From: Apiotrichum sp. Y4204
Taxonomy: Eukaryota > Basidiomycota > Tremellomycetes > Trichosporonales > Trichosporonaceae
DNA: 64,000 bases
Direction: 5' to 3'
Assembly (NCBI GenBank): GCA_025531455.1
Contig: JAMYHL010000003.1
Location: 496,001-560,000, forward strand
The notes beneath the pieces were generated by a model. It was not told where the DNA came from, did not search any database, and was given only the letters and a program-made list of their open reading frames with translations. Shown here piece after piece: positions 21,394 to 33,700 of the stretch; position 1 is the stretch's first letter; every line of letters starts with the position of its first letter. Made by a program: the position numbers and the translations under genes.

Positions 21394-23076
21394 CTACGGA
21401 CTGCTCATCTCCATCTTGACGAGGCCGCGCTCGATGCGGTTCCTGCGCTCAATCTCCGCCGCGCGGCGCTCGCGGTCGCCCGGCGTCTCCCCGCCGTTGA
21501 GGAACAGGTCCTCGAGCAGGCGCCCAATGTCCGGCGTCGCAGTATACTGCTTGTGCACCTCGCCAAGCACGGTCGTGGACTTTGTCTTGCCGTCGACGTG
21601 CACGAGCTGCTCGAGGAACGTGGTGGGTACACCGGGGTTTATCTGGAGTAAGAATAGGGGAGCAGAATTCACTCACGTTCATGACGATCGCGTTCGCGCC
21701 CTCGCCCATCACGAGCTTGACCTTTCCGCTCTTCATGACGCACAGCGTGCCGATCCGGCCCTCGGGCGGCGGCGCTTCCGACTGGCGGCGGCGGCGGAGC
21801 TGCGCAGGCGACGGCTTGACCTCGGGCTTGACTTCGGCGGCGTCCATGGGGGTGTCGCCGTCGGCGTCGGGCGGCGGGGCGGGCGCGACAAAGCGCGGCA
21901 TGTGCGCCGGGAACTGGAAGGTAAACAGCTTGTCCTCGGGGTTGTCGTTGCCCTCGACAAAGACAAAGTCGCCATCCATGTCCTCCTCCTCGTCCTCGCT
22001 CTCGCTCTCCGAGAGGTCGATCGCGTGCGCGGCATTCACGTCCTCGGTGTCCGGCGTGCCCGTGTCGCTTGTCGCTCCGGATGTCGTCGCGCGCACGCGG
22101 CGGCCGGCAGCATCGCGGTCCTGCTGCTCGTCTCCGGGAATCATCTCGTCCCCGACTCGGGTCATTGGCGGCGGCACTCCGGCGTTCGGGTTCGGGAGGA
22201 TCGAGCCGGTCATGAGCGGGGAGATGGGCTCGGCCTTGACGTTGAGCGCGGGCGGCTCGGACGTGGCCGCAAGGGCGGCGCGGCGCTCCGCCTGCCGCTT
22301 CTTCTTCGCGTCCTTGATCTTAGCCTTCTCTGCCTCCTTCGCCTTGGCCTTTCCGCCATCGAGGTCGCGGTCGCGGTACACGCTCGTCGGCGCCGACTCG
22401 GACAGCATGGACACGGCCTCCATGTCAATCACCCCCGTGCGGGTCCCGTCCTCGTTGTCAGAGTACACCTCCACACTCGTCATGTCCGGCTGGTATCGCG
22501 CCGGTGCCGGCGGCGCAATAACGCGGCGCGATGCTGCAAGTCAGCACACGATTAACTTTGGCACTCACATCCTGCCCGGGTACCGCCAAATGGGCCGGCT
22601 GCGATGGTGTTCAGACTCGCGGCTGGCGGCCGGCCTCCCCGCGCGCCGCCGCGCCCCCGCGCCCGCATAGCAGGCCGCCCGCGCGCCGCGGGCGTAATGT
22701 CGGGCTTGACGTCCTCTTGCGTCGCGGTACGGCGGACGGGCATCTTGGGGCGGAACTTCATCTTTGGCGGGCCGCCGCTGGCGCTCGCCTCCCCGCTGGG
22801 AATGACGGTGCCGCTTCCGGGGCGGCTGGAGCCCGCGGACACCGAGGCAGGTGCGGAGGGTGCGGAGGGGGCGGACGGCTGGGAGGGTTGGGACGGTTGA
22901 GACGGTTGGGGAGCGGCAGCGTCGACGTCCATCGCTTCTGGGGCATCGTCACCCGTGCGCGATCCCTCGGCGCGCGAGTCCTCGGGCTGCGACTGTGCAG
23001 CGGCGACGAGGGAGGCGCGCGGCCGGCGCGGGCCGGGCATGCGCGGGAGGCGGGGCTTGATGTCGCGGCCGGACAT
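21394..23076 (-). CDS. RPC53: RNA polymerase III subunit C53 (RPC4)
   Basis: Subunit of Pol III that with C37 acts in initiation, termination and reinitiation. Exons (minus) 23076-22569, 22533-21677 and 21642-21394 sum to 537 residues. The N-terminal half is basic and low-complexity (KPRLPRMPGPRRPR, repeated PSQ and SAP, RGRGGARGGRPP). It is followed by a Lys/Ala helix (KAKAKEAEKAKIKDAKKKR) and an acidic run (SESESEDEEEDMDGD). The conserved RPC4 domain is C-terminal: KLFTFQFP, IGTLCVMKSGKVKLVMGEG, VPTTFLEQLVHV and LGEVHKQYTATPDIGRLLE. Those four blocks in order are diagnostic. The antisense strand is open over long stretches because of GC bias. The start is the first Met in the frame, opening MSGRDIKPRLP. 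Confidence 0.93.
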
Positions 23077-23493
23077 TGTGTTGTGAGAGAGAGTGTCGAG
23101 GGAGGTGTTGGATTGTTGGAAAGTGTGTTCAACAGTGTGTCGTGATGCAATAATTTTGGATGGACGGACCACGTGGGAATGTTTCCCACGGTCGTCAGGG
23201 TTGTTGCTGTTAGTGCTGACGATTCCCCTGCTGCCCCATGTCGATCCAATTCAGACCCGTCTGGCAATCCTTCCTTTTCCCCTGCCAATCACTGTTGATC
23301 ATGCCACTCCTGCCGATCCAGAACCCGCCGATCCAGAAGCCAGAAGCCAAACGTCGTATGGAGAAACATCAAGTGTGAATGCAAAATTGCTACAAAACAG
23401 CGGCCAGCGCAGAGCCATCCCAAAGCGAGTGGGCCCATGGAGAATAAATGAAAACTATCAAAACAAGAAATCAGGTACGTGTCTCGTACCCGT
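23077..23493. other. intergenic, RPC53 promoter and DUF1996 3' flank
   Basis: Both neighbours are on the minus strand. No gene seen. It contains a degenerate GATCCAGAA-type direct repeat at about 23305-23340. Confidence 0.45.
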
Positions 23494-25439
23494 CTAGTGG
23501 ACGTTGCGTAGACGGCGGCGGCGCGAACGGTGGCACGACTTGCTGTGCCCGCCGGTCTCGTCCTTGCTGTTGCCTGTTGGCGGCGGGGGAGTGGCAGCTC
23601 CGCTCTGCTGAGGAGCAGCGGAAGCGGAGGCGCTGGCGCTCGGCTGAGTGGTAGACGAAGAGGGCACCGCGACGAGGATGGGGCCTCCGGGGCCTCCGGG
23701 GCCGGCACCGGCAGCGGCGTCCCCCTTGGAAACTTCCGAGACTGGGGCCGCCTCCTCGCTGCATGGGAAGCCGAACCAGGGAACGTTGGTGTTGCAGTGG
23801 CGGTTCTTCTTGACATTGGGCACCGCGGCCTTGATGGACGCGTCGAGCTTCTCCTGGGAGATGCGGCCACTTGTCGGGACGCGCTCCTCCCACGCCGTCT
23901 GGCGCCAGTTCTCCATGCCGTAGCCCTTGGGCTTGTCGTTCACGCCCTCTGTGGAGTGTGAGCTGGATTTCACGCCTAACCGATTCTCGTACTCACTGAT
24001 CTCGACGGCGTTCCTGTCGACCTCCTCCTGGGTGCCGATCATGACGGTGGTAATGTTGTTCTTGATCTTGCGGTCCTTTGCCCACTCGGCGATGAGGGTC
24101 TCGGTCGAGGGTATGAGGTTGGAGACGTTGCTCGTGTCAACGCCGGGGATGACCATGGGCGGGCAGAATCCCGTACCGTAGACGTGGTCGAAGAACTGGA
24201 GATTGGGCGACGTCCATCCGGGCTTCTTGTACCAAGGGCAGTCCTTTGGCTTGGTCGTCGGCCCGTCCCAGTCCCACACGGGGTTGCAGCCTGGCAGGTG
24301 CTCGAGCGGGCGGTAGAACCCGACCTCCTCGGACGGAATCTGGCTCTGCAGGCGGCAGTTTTGCAGCTTGAGATCGGGCTGGAACTGCAGGTGGTCCTTG
24401 AAGTGGGAGCATGACTCGAGGTTGTCACCCACACCCCAGCAGTGGTCGATGGCGCCCTGGAGCACGTCGACGTCCCATCCAGCGACAAAGTCACCTGTTG
24501 ATAAGCACAACTCCACTGATTCATCCAGCTGATCCACTCACCGTGCCAGGTAATGCCCGTGGTGTCACCATTAGACATGACGACGTTTGTGCGGTCTGCG
24601 CGCCACTGGGCCCTCATCTCATCGGTGAGGTACGAGAAGGTCTCGATAAAGATCTGCGGGTAGTTGATGGGATGCGACTCGGGACAGGTGCGCGCATTGG
24701 TCTGCCACAAGCCGTGGCCGTTGACAGGCCAGGACATGTGCGAAAAGTGGTCGTCAGAGTCGAGCGACTGGTTGGCCCACCCGCAGTTCGGGAACCGGAT
24801 GTTCATCTGGATGTATTCTTTTCCGGGGGGGTCGGGGTGATGCGTGCCGTTGGGGAGATACTGCCCATTTGTCGATTTGCCAAGGTACGCATCCATGGTG
24901 AGTTCGACGCCCTGTGTCTGCTTGGCGCCGGCGTCGCGGCGGCCACCGAGGCCCGAGACAATCCGCATGCCAGGAGGGAACGCCGTGATCGGCCCGGTGC
25001 TGTTGCGCAGCTGATAGTAGATACGCACGTACGACTTCATGGGCGAAAACGTGCCGTTCTGGTTGATAAAGTACATGACGGGCGTCCAGTAGTTGGACTT
25101 GTCGGGGATGACCTTTACGGACGTGCACTCGGACTTCATCTGGTCCTCTGGCGAGTTGAGGATGTCTGCGTGTAAGGAAAAGTGTGTTTGTGGCATGTGG
25201 CGGTCATGTCGCTTCAACTAGGCGTACTCACCACGGAAGCCAGAGGCCCCAAAGACCTGGTGGACGTGCCCGCCCACCGTGCCAGAGTTCATGATCGGGT
25301 CCATGCGCGACCAGGTGATGGCACCCGAGTCGCCGAGGACGAACACCGAGTCGATACCGTTCGACACATCCTGGTTCATGTCGGCCATCACGCCCACGGC
25401 GCCCAGCACCGTCAGGGCGAGGAGCTTGAGCTTGAACAT
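23494..25439 (-). CDS. secreted DUF1996 domain protein
   Basis: Extracellular protein of unknown function carrying the fungal DUF1996 domain. Exons (minus) 25439-25232, 25165-24542, 24494-23997 and 23948-23494 sum to 594 residues. The first 19 residues (MFKLKLLALTVLGAVGVMA) form a clear signal peptide. Domain landmarks: SRMDPIMNSGTVGGHVHQVFG, TSVKVIPDKSNYWTPVMYF, MRIVSGLGG, FPNCGWANQSLDSDDHFSHMS and CPESHPINYPQIFIE. Several Asn-x-Ser/Thr sites are present. After the domain comes a Ser/Ala/Gly/Pro-rich tail (GAGPGGPGGP, SASASASAAPQQS) ending in a basic patch SCHRSRRRRLRNVH. There is no obvious GPI signal, so it is probably free or wall-associated. A TATA box lies 73 bp upstream of the ATG. Confidence 0.93.
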
Positions 25440-26609
25440 TGTGTCGGGTGAGAGTAAAGTTAGTGTTCGAGTTTTGTTCTTGTTCGTTCCGGAAACCAAC
25501 TCTCCTCGTTTCTTATATACATCTGCACCATCAGCCTCGGGAGGACTTCTTTACGTTGATGCTGTTGCGCGTTTTGCAGCTATGCAAGCTCATCAATCGC
25601 TGTAGACCTGCAGACTGCTTGCAGAAGGACATATTGTGTTGCACGAGGGGCGACACGCGCGGCCACTCCGAAACAGACAGGGATCTAGCTGAGATCTCCG
25701 CCTCTGCACGCGAGTTCCAGCCGCCTCTTTCAAGATCTAATGCCGTTTGTAGGGCATCCCATTGTGCATTGCGCTGCTGGCCGCTGAGATCTTGGTGTGC
25801 GGGATGCAGTTCATGCAGAGTCCTAGCGAGCAGTGGGAGGGACGGATAAGGCAGGGATGAAGTAGGGAACATGTAGGAATCTGGCCGACGACTGTGTGAG
25901 TTGCAGCATATTATCGGTAGACTTTCAGGCATTCCAGGTCCCAAGTATCATCCTCGATGCGTTTCCCCTCCTCTGGCGGGCGGCGTACTCCTTCACCACC
26001 CCACTCTTCTAACAAACCCGAGATACCGGGCAAACCTACCGTTGAAGAACAGACACAATCTACCAGATACGGAGTATTGGACTTGGGGGTACGGGCTAAT
26101 CTAATTAGAGATCTTGTAACACGGCCGAAACGAGCCCTCATCGCGGAAAGCTGGCGGAGTGGTTTCATCACTCGCTGTCCCCTCAGGCCGGGACCATACC
26201 CGCATGGAGAATGTCCTACGGTGCTTGACAAACCTGATACTTCCGCTGCATCTTTCCGATGCTTCGGGCGCGCTGACACGGGCCTAGACGCGATTGAGCT
26301 CCCATCATAGTTTGAAGTAAAGTGGTGTTGTGTGCTCTTGCAGAACGAAAAGAGAGCATGAAGCAAAGCCTTTTGCCCCCTCGATCTGGTTATACGGTCA
26401 CCCGATCTGCTCGGAGTGGGTGACACTTCGAGAACTCGGCAACGTTCTCTGAAGCCTTGTCTTTACTCGTTGGGGAAGTACACCAAGGGCTCACTCTCCG
26501 TCGTGCCGAGACGTCAGCTAGAACTTATTATTTTCTATTGAGGCATGCAAACAATCCATAGACAATACCAAGACAACACACTGCTAAATAACCCCGACAT
26601 TTGCTCCTT
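25440..26609. other. intergenic, promoter of DUF1996 gene
   Basis: 1.17 kb between two minus-strand genes. The DUF1996 TATA box is at its left end. A minus frame at 25911-26426 is open but unlike any family and is not called. Nothing else recognised. Confidence 0.5.
25512..25519 (-). promoter_or_regulatory. TATA box of DUF1996 gene
   Basis: TATATAAG on the minus strand, 73 bp upstream of the start codon, a strong match at a suitable distance. Confidence 0.7.
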
Positions 26610-28205
26610 TTACTGCTCGTTGACCCAGACCGCGGCCGCGCCCATGCCGAGACCGATGCACATGGACGTGACGAGGATCTTGCCGCCGGAGCGCTTGATG
26701 GCGTTGAGGCCCGTGGCGACCTGGCGCGCACCGGTGCAGCCGAGTGGGTGGCCGAGAGCGATCGCGCCGCCGTTGACATTGACCTTTGCCGGGTCGAGCT
26801 GCAGCTTGTTGACGCAGTAGACCATCATGGACGAGAACGCCTCGTTGATCTCGTACATGTCCACATCCTCCTTGGACAGGCCGGTGAGCTCGAGGACAGC
26901 GGGAATTGCAATGCTCGGTCCAATACCCATGATGCGGGGCGCGAGGCCAGACGAGACGGTCGCGACGTGCTTGGCGAGAATCGGGAGGCCGAGCTGCTGC
27001 GCCTTGCGGCGCGTCATGAGCAGCACGAACGCGCCGCCGTCGGTAATCTGCGAGGCGTTGCCGCCAGTCGTCTGGCTAGGCGGCCACTTGGGGAACGCGC
27101 CGCGGATCTTGGCGAGGCCCTCCTTGGTCGTGCCCATGCGGATGCCGTCGTCCTGCGACACCGTCTTGGAGCCGCGCGACCCGTCCGCGTTCTTGGTCGG
27201 CACCGTGATCGGCACAATCTCGTCGGCGAACACACCGCCCTTCTGCGCCTTCTCCGCACGCTGGTGCGAGCCCGCAGCCCATGCGTCCATCGCCTCGCGG
27301 GGAATGTTAAAGTCGCCAGCCACATTCTCCGACGTCCATCCCATCGGCTGCACACAGTCGCGGGCCACAGGGTGCGCCATCGTCTCGTCCGCGAGCTTCG
27401 GTGCGCCGTCGTCCGGGCTGGAGGTGAGTATGGGTATACGCCAATCTGGAAATCCGGCTTGCTACTTACTTCGAGGTCATGCTCTCAAAGCCGACGGCGA
27501 GGCCCATCTCGATCTCGCCGTTGCGGATCTGGTTGGCAATCGTGCCGCACGCCATGAGGCCCGAGGAGCAGAAGCGGTTGATCACCTGGACGGGGACGGT
27601 CTCGGCTGCGGGGTCAGTTGGCGGCTTTTGAAGAAAGAGCCCAGAGTCCAGATACTACTCACGGAAGCCGGCAGTGAGGGCGGCGGCGCGGCACGCGTAC
27701 GGCGCGCCGGGGGTGAGCACGGTGCCGACGCAGCTGCCTGTCAGTACGAGATATGGTCTCTGTGACTCACATGTCGCCGAGCTGGGCGGGGTCGACGCCA
27801 ATGTTCTCGCGCGCGGCCTTGAGCGTCGCGATGAGGAGCTCGTCCGAGCTCGTGTCCTTGTATCCGCCCTTACGCGCCTTGCAGAGCGGCGTGCGCTTGG
27901 CGCAGGTCACGACGACTGTTGTCAGCTATCTGCACGGTATATCCGCGCCATATGCTACACCCGGGGCAAGGGTACCGAGATAGGATGTGTGTCGTGCAGC
28001 GGATCGCAACACCACAGCTGAGCTGACGTGATGAAAACGCTTTGATGCGCTCTGATCGTTGCAATGTCTGCGCCGCCTTCGCTCCACTCTCACACCGCGG
28101 GCATAGTTCTCACTCACTGTCATCGGGATGCTGGGCAATAAGGCGGTCGCGCGCGCTAGGCGAGCCCGAGAGGTGGCCGGAGACAGTCTGGATGCGGTTC
28201 GCCAT
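26610..28205 (-). CDS. POT1: peroxisomal 3-ketoacyl-CoA thiolase
   Basis: Last step of peroxisomal beta-oxidation: cleaves 3-ketoacyl-CoA with CoA to acetyl-CoA and a shortened acyl-CoA. Exons (minus) 28205-28118, 27915-27771, 27733-27663, 27605-27470 and 27417-26610 sum to 415 residues, like yeast Pot1. The N-terminus has RIQTVSGHL at 4-12, a perfect PTS2 for Pex7 import, and there is no C-terminal PTS1 (ends WVNEQ). Catalytic elements: VINRFCSSGLMA with the acyl-accepting Cys, YEINEAFSSMM, GGAIALGHPLGCTGAR with the His, and SMCIGLGMGAA with the second Cys. The 202-nt first intron splits the leader from the enzyme body. A TATA box lies about 70 bp upstream. Confidence 0.96.
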
Positions 28206-29971
28206 GGTTGAAAGTGTTAGGGAGGTGTGAGAAAGAGAAACCAGAGGGGAGGCAGACATACACACATCCACACATATATAGTTCTTGTGCCCGTGTGCTC
28301 GTCAGCCGTCCGGTTGCCATGCAGACCGTAGCCGTAACCGAGTGAGTCGCGTCGCTGCCTGGAATGAGCGCAAGTCCCCGCCGAGAGTGAAAGGAACCTT
28401 GGGTCTGACCGGAGACTTCGGCGCCGGCGCCCTCCTGACCTGCGATTGGGGCCCCGCCGGAGTAGACACCGCCGCGACTATCACCTCGCACCCCTCCTCA
28501 CAGTGGACCACCCGGGCACCCGGGCTACCCCCGCCAACCAGGAGGCCAGGAGCGCAGGAGCAGGTCCCGGTTATGCATGCCAGATTACGCAGCGGTACAA
28601 GTCAGAAAGCGCGCACGCGGGTGGAGTTTGATTACTGCGTTTCTTGTGTGGGGGAGTGGGGTTTCGCGGCCGTGCAGCTGCGGTGACTTGTCGGGGGTGA
28701 GAGTCGCGGCCGTTATCGGCCTTCGGATCTTGCCTGATTCTGTATGACTCCACTTTCTGGATATCAACCACGTGCAGGATGTGGAAGCGTGGACTTGTGG
28801 AAAGCGTGGAGACCATGAGATATGCGCGCGATCCCCTCTTGCCATCCTTCGATATCCTTCATGCCCCATTTCGGCCTCATATGGTCTCCAAATGTCCCAA
28901 AACTCCGAAGGACGGGTGACCCATAGCGATCATAGGATCATAGGCATCGACACCAGCCGCGGTGCGGGCAGCCTAACTGTGCCAAGCCTTTTTATCTGAC
29001 CCCGATCGAGTTCAGCGCATGCCAAGTTTTGGCTACTCGGAACATGACCGTCCCGGGCCCTGTGCGGGATCTCGGGAGAGCTGGTGACGTCGTGGAAGCA
29101 ATGAAAGACGTTGCAACCCCCAGGAAGTAGCCATTCATCTTGTTTTGACTCTGATGGGCTGTGGCAGAGAGAGTGGCAGTGATCAGCTCGGTGGCAATGA
29201 ATGGCAATGAATCGTTGTACAGTAGTACAAGTGGCACAGATCGCCATCGAGTTGAGGCACAATAAACACCCAGTAAGATGCAGCGCATGCAACATATCAA
29301 ATCCGTAACCTGCAAAATGCTGCTGCAACCGCAACCAAAAAGCCCCGGATACGACACACAAGTAGCTGCGTCTGATGCCTCGAAACTATGTGTACACAAA
29401 TTGTCTCTATGATTGGCGATTCTACTAGAACTCTGCACCTGCCGGGGGAACCGTACAACGAGGGCGGAGATACTCACGCCACGACGTTGCCGGCCCAGCG
29501 ACGGCGCCAGCACCCGACGCAGGCCACTACGAGGCGGGTCGGGATGCACACAGTGCGTATGGGTGGGGATTATAGTGTGTAAAATTATACAAAAGTGACC
29601 GGCTGGGCGGTGTGGTGTGATGAATAAAGCCGACAGTGTTCAAGAGTTTGGTCGCTGGCCGGTCCCTTGGCGGCAAGTTGGATACTGCAGCGCCGGAGCG
29701 ATGGTGGCCAGGTTAAGCATTTGGCTGCTCGATGGCGCCACTCCATTGCGTCGGCTGCGATACAATGGAGCGAGGGCGGCGGGGAAACGACATAAACGGT
29801 GCGAAGCCCAGTGTTCTCAAAGCGGGTTCGGGTCGCAAACAAAGTGTCCTGTGAAAGTGGAAAGATAAAGAGTGGAAGGTGGGAGACGGAACCCCAAAGA
29901 ATGCTGAGAGAGGGAGAGAAACACGGATGGGAGGCTTCGTGTCCAGAGGGCGATGATGCGAATCATGAGCC
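28206..29971. other. long intergenic region, thiolase promoter
   Basis: 1.77 kb between two minus-strand genes. It contains the thiolase TATA box and the 3' flank of the secreted Thr/Cys-rich gene. I found no coding frame with family features and no RNA gene. Confidence 0.5.
28274..28280 (-). promoter_or_regulatory. TATA box of thiolase gene
   Basis: CTATATATG read on the minus strand, about 70 bp before the start codon. Confidence 0.6.
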
Positions 29972-30707
29972 TTACCAGCACCACTTGGTGGTGGTCGCCT
30001 GGACGGTGGTGGTAGCGTACGTCGGGCAAGGGTTGGTCTTGGTGATGGGGGGACCGTTGGTGGTGACACAGTCGGTCTTAGTGCGAGTGTAAGTGCTCCA
30101 CGAGGGAACGATCTCCGTCCTGGTGAAGAGGCACTTGGTAGAGGTAGAGGTGACAACGTGGGGGGTAGTCTTGGTGATCCACTCGGTCTCGGTAGTGGTG
30201 GTGGGGACACACGAAGGACCAGGGGGAGGAGGCTTGTGAGGCCACCAGAAGGTGCGGTCCTGAAGAGCACGGGGAGGGAGACCACGCTGCATGCGCTCCT
30301 GGTTGGTCATGTCATCGGGAATGTCGTCCTTCTTCCACTTCTTGGTGCACTGGGTGTGCCAGTTGGTACAGGTAACGGTCCTGGAGGGAGTGGCAGTGAC
30401 CCAGACGATGGGAGTGCGGGTGACAGTGGTAGTCTTGGTGGCCCACTCGGTCTTGCAGTCGACCTGAGTGCGGGTGGTGGTGGTGTGGCACTTGCCCCAG
30501 ACGACGCAGGTCGAGGTGGACGGAATCTCCGAGGGAACGCGGGTCACGCTGAGTGTGAGCGACAGAACAAGTTTGACAACAGTTGACAACTTACGAGGTG
30601 CAGGTGGCAGTGACGGTGCCACAGTAGACCGGGGGCTTCTCCGGCTTGGGAATCCAGAAGGTGGCGGTCACCAGGGGGAGAGTGAGAAGGTAGGAGAATG
30701 CGAGCAT
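29972..30707 (-). CDS. secreted Thr/Cys-rich protein, unknown function
   Basis: Exons (minus) 30707-30595 and 30548-29972 give 229 residues. The start MLAFSYLLTLPLVTATF is a signal peptide. The mature part has 12 Cys and very high Thr and Trp content. It falls in two similar halves, both built on TEW[AI]TKTT and spaced single Cys (DCKTEWATKTTTVTRTP; ETEWITKTTPHVVTSTSTKC). Between them lies a basic, Pro-rich linker (KKWKKDDIPDD, GLPPRALQDR, HKPPPPGP). It ends TTTKWCW. An even Cys number and dense Thr suggest a disulfide-bonded, O-mannosylated extracellular or wall protein, by inference. I recognise no named domain. No GPI-type C-terminus. Confidence 0.8.
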
Positions 30708-33700
30708 CGCGAGTGAGGGGGAGACTGGTCGGCAGAGACGAAGAGGGTAGAAGGTTGAGGAGATAAAGGTTTCTCCTACAAGTCCAAGTGCCAGGCAGCC
30801 GGAGCGATTTTGAAGCTCGGAGAGAACAAAGGAATGGAATGGGGTTGGGGGAAGAAGATTCCTGGCCAGCCGGTCCGTCCTCTTATCACAATGGGAACAC
30901 ACGCTTGGCACGGTGTGTGTGCTCCAGTTCCATGTCCCTCGACGCAAGGACGCAAAGATGCAAAGCTGCATCTGTGATCCCCAAACAATGGCTGCCCTGG
31001 CTCCAAGGGTTCCAAGGTCCCAGCCGTTCTCCTCGCTTCTCGTCCACGGACCTGGGTAACATGTTGTCACATATCTCGCGGGACACTCCCACCCTTCCTA
31101 GTCTCTGACAGACCTGGTTATGTCATGCCGGCAGCTGGAGGTACGTACCGAACAACAAACGAGCTCAGGAAAGCTGAACAGGAATCCCAGTTCCGCCTTG
31201 GTCACCTGGGCGATAACGACAAAACAGCCGATCCACAAGAGCCCTCGGTCTGATAGTCTCTGCCTCTGTGCCGACTGGGTGTGGTTTCGGTAGGTCGGAA
31301 CAAACAACGTCACTTGTTAACGACACCCGTGCCCTGACAGGTTACCCAGCTCCCAGACAAAACACACAGTCCTCTGCGCCAAACCTCTGCTCTGCTGGCC
31401 TTTGGCAGGGACACGGGTCCGGACTCCCATCTTCACAGCTTCCCAAGCCCACGCCCATGGCGAGAGCAAATATGCTGTCCCACGATCCGGTACAGGTACA
31501 CTGCGCGGCAGTCCTGGGCCGTTCCTCCAGTGCCTTCTGAACTTTCCAGACTGTGAGCGCACTTCCACCGCAAGGCGACCAGAGAGTCGGGCTTGTTCTG
31601 TCCCTGTCTGTAGTTTCATTGCAAGACTAGGTTTCTGGATGTGGTCTGCCTCTGGTAACTTGCTATATTGCTTGGCACCAGCTGAGTCAAAAGCAAAGAC
31701 GGGACCTAGTGCAGCCCGTTTGTAGGTTGGAACGCCGGCTTGGCCTTTTGTGTGTGTGGAAAACATGAGGGGCATTTCGGCTGGCGTCTCAACAGACGGC
31801 TGAATGGTTTCGTATCAAGCCACCCGGGCGTGGCCTCCCGCCGGCACCAGCATCGCAACAGCCGCAGACGGTGGCTGTAAAGTGATTGCTGCATGCAGTA
31901 TCGCCCACAGGATCGATAGCATTCCCTGAACGAAGACCAGCAACATCCGACGGCCCGGCTACGGAAGCGGGATGACATGCACAGGATAGCTGGTGGCACC
32001 CGCGGCACACACAAAATATGCCCTCATGGCTCGAGGCCCTCACAGTCCCTTGCCTCGCGGTCAGGATCGCAGAAGGGCAGAAGGCTCCTTCGATCAGGAG
32101 GCGCGTCGCACGACAGAAGTTTTTTTTTTTTCCCCTCTGCGTAAGCAATCTGGGCCGATGACGAACGCCACGCGTATCTGAACCAGGCTAGGCTGGACTG
32201 CAGCTATTCGGTGTTTCTGGGCTTGGACTTGGTTCGGCACATAACAAGCATAACGTTATTCAGATCCCATCCCACCTTATATCCCGGTCCCGGTTCCTGT
32301 GCGGGAGCCTGTTTTGACCCTGCCGCGAAGTCGAGGACCTACTACTACTGTAGGAGCTTCGCTGCGCACAACATTTCTCATCCGCCATCTCAGTCCACCC
32401 CAGATCACCCCACGACACACGCTCGGTCCTTCCGACCAGCAACTCGATTCAGGAAAGGGGTACAGCCATGAGAGGCCTACACGGCCTGTGCATGCCAGCG
32501 GTTACGAGAGTGACTCTCAAGCCACCGGCCACTGCTGCCATATCTTGACCCTCATCCTCTGCTCAGCTTGGCAGGGGACTAGGCAGCCCGCCCTTCCCGC
32601 GACAGTTGACGTAGAGGTGGCGCCGAGGCTCGTAAGCTTGAGACAATTGAGCGCACACCTGCCTCCGCTCCGGACTAACTGCATGCCAATGTTGTAGGTC
32701 TGACACAATTCACTCTCTCTATGGCAAGCATGACAATCCCGGGCAAACTTCACCTACAACTTTGTCCGCCGGCCCTGTTGTCTCTTTGGGCTGTCCTCTC
32801 AGGATATTACTGTGGCTGTCAGGTAGGGACGCCACCACGCCACCACAGATGCATAGACGCAAAGGGCGGTGTTTCATGAACTTGGTGGCGTTTCCCAAGC
32901 CGCGGTTCCCGGCGAGGTGTGTAGTTGGAGGAGACAGACCAAAACACGCCCCACCGTCCGAGTCCTCAACTCGATAAGTCCACGCGGAGCAACTCTCCGG
33001 GGATGGCTAGACAAACAAGACGTTTGCCGAGGTTTAGACCGGCCGGCTTGACCGTGTGGACGGATGATGAGCAGGTACGCTAGTTGCCGAGCGAAGCCGT
33101 TGATCCCGTAAAGTGGGTTGGTGGTAGACAGATGCAAGCATACGTTGTCATGACGTACAGGACACGAAATGCCCTACGCGACTCACCGAGGTCGCGAAAC
33201 CTGTGCGCTGCTGGACAATTTCTAACATGTACAACTACCTGCACTACCTGGGAGGGGAGTTGGAGCTTATTGTCATACTGGAACGTTCTAACGAGGCACG
33301 GGGAGGCCGAAAGCTTTTTATTGATCGAGTCCTGGTGCTTGTTGTCTTCAAGCAGTAGAAAATAATGTGCCTCCAAGTGCCTCTCCCACTGATACAGAAC
33401 AGCTTGGCCGCGATAAGCGATGTGGTCCGAACACTATCTTGATAGCTCGCATCTGGGGTCACGCAAAAATCAATCGCATGGTTCCCGTCCCTGTGTATCC
33501 TTGTCCCGAAGGTATGGCACATCGTCGGACCATGGGCGAGATAAACGCAAGGACCACCCTCCTGTGCTCCTGAGCTTCTGAGCTTCCCAGTCTCGAGGTC
33601 TCAAGGGACAAAGCTACAGAGTCCACAAACGTGTTTCCTCTCCCTGCCCGCTGAGAGCAGTATGCCTGCCAGCTTTTCCAAGTACTCGCCAGTGGCCAGT

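Noticed and set aside
21266..22555. Long plus frame (429 codons) rich in Arg, Val and Leu
   Set aside because: It is the antisense shadow of RPC53, whose frame carries all RPC4 motifs.
25911..26426. Minus-strand open frame of 171 codons
   Set aside because: Composition is random-looking (Ser/Arg/Gly mix), a plus frame of similar quality overlaps it, and no domain or splice context is present.
26601..27557. Plus frame of 318 codons, His/Arg/Leu-rich
   Set aside because: Antisense to the thiolase body.
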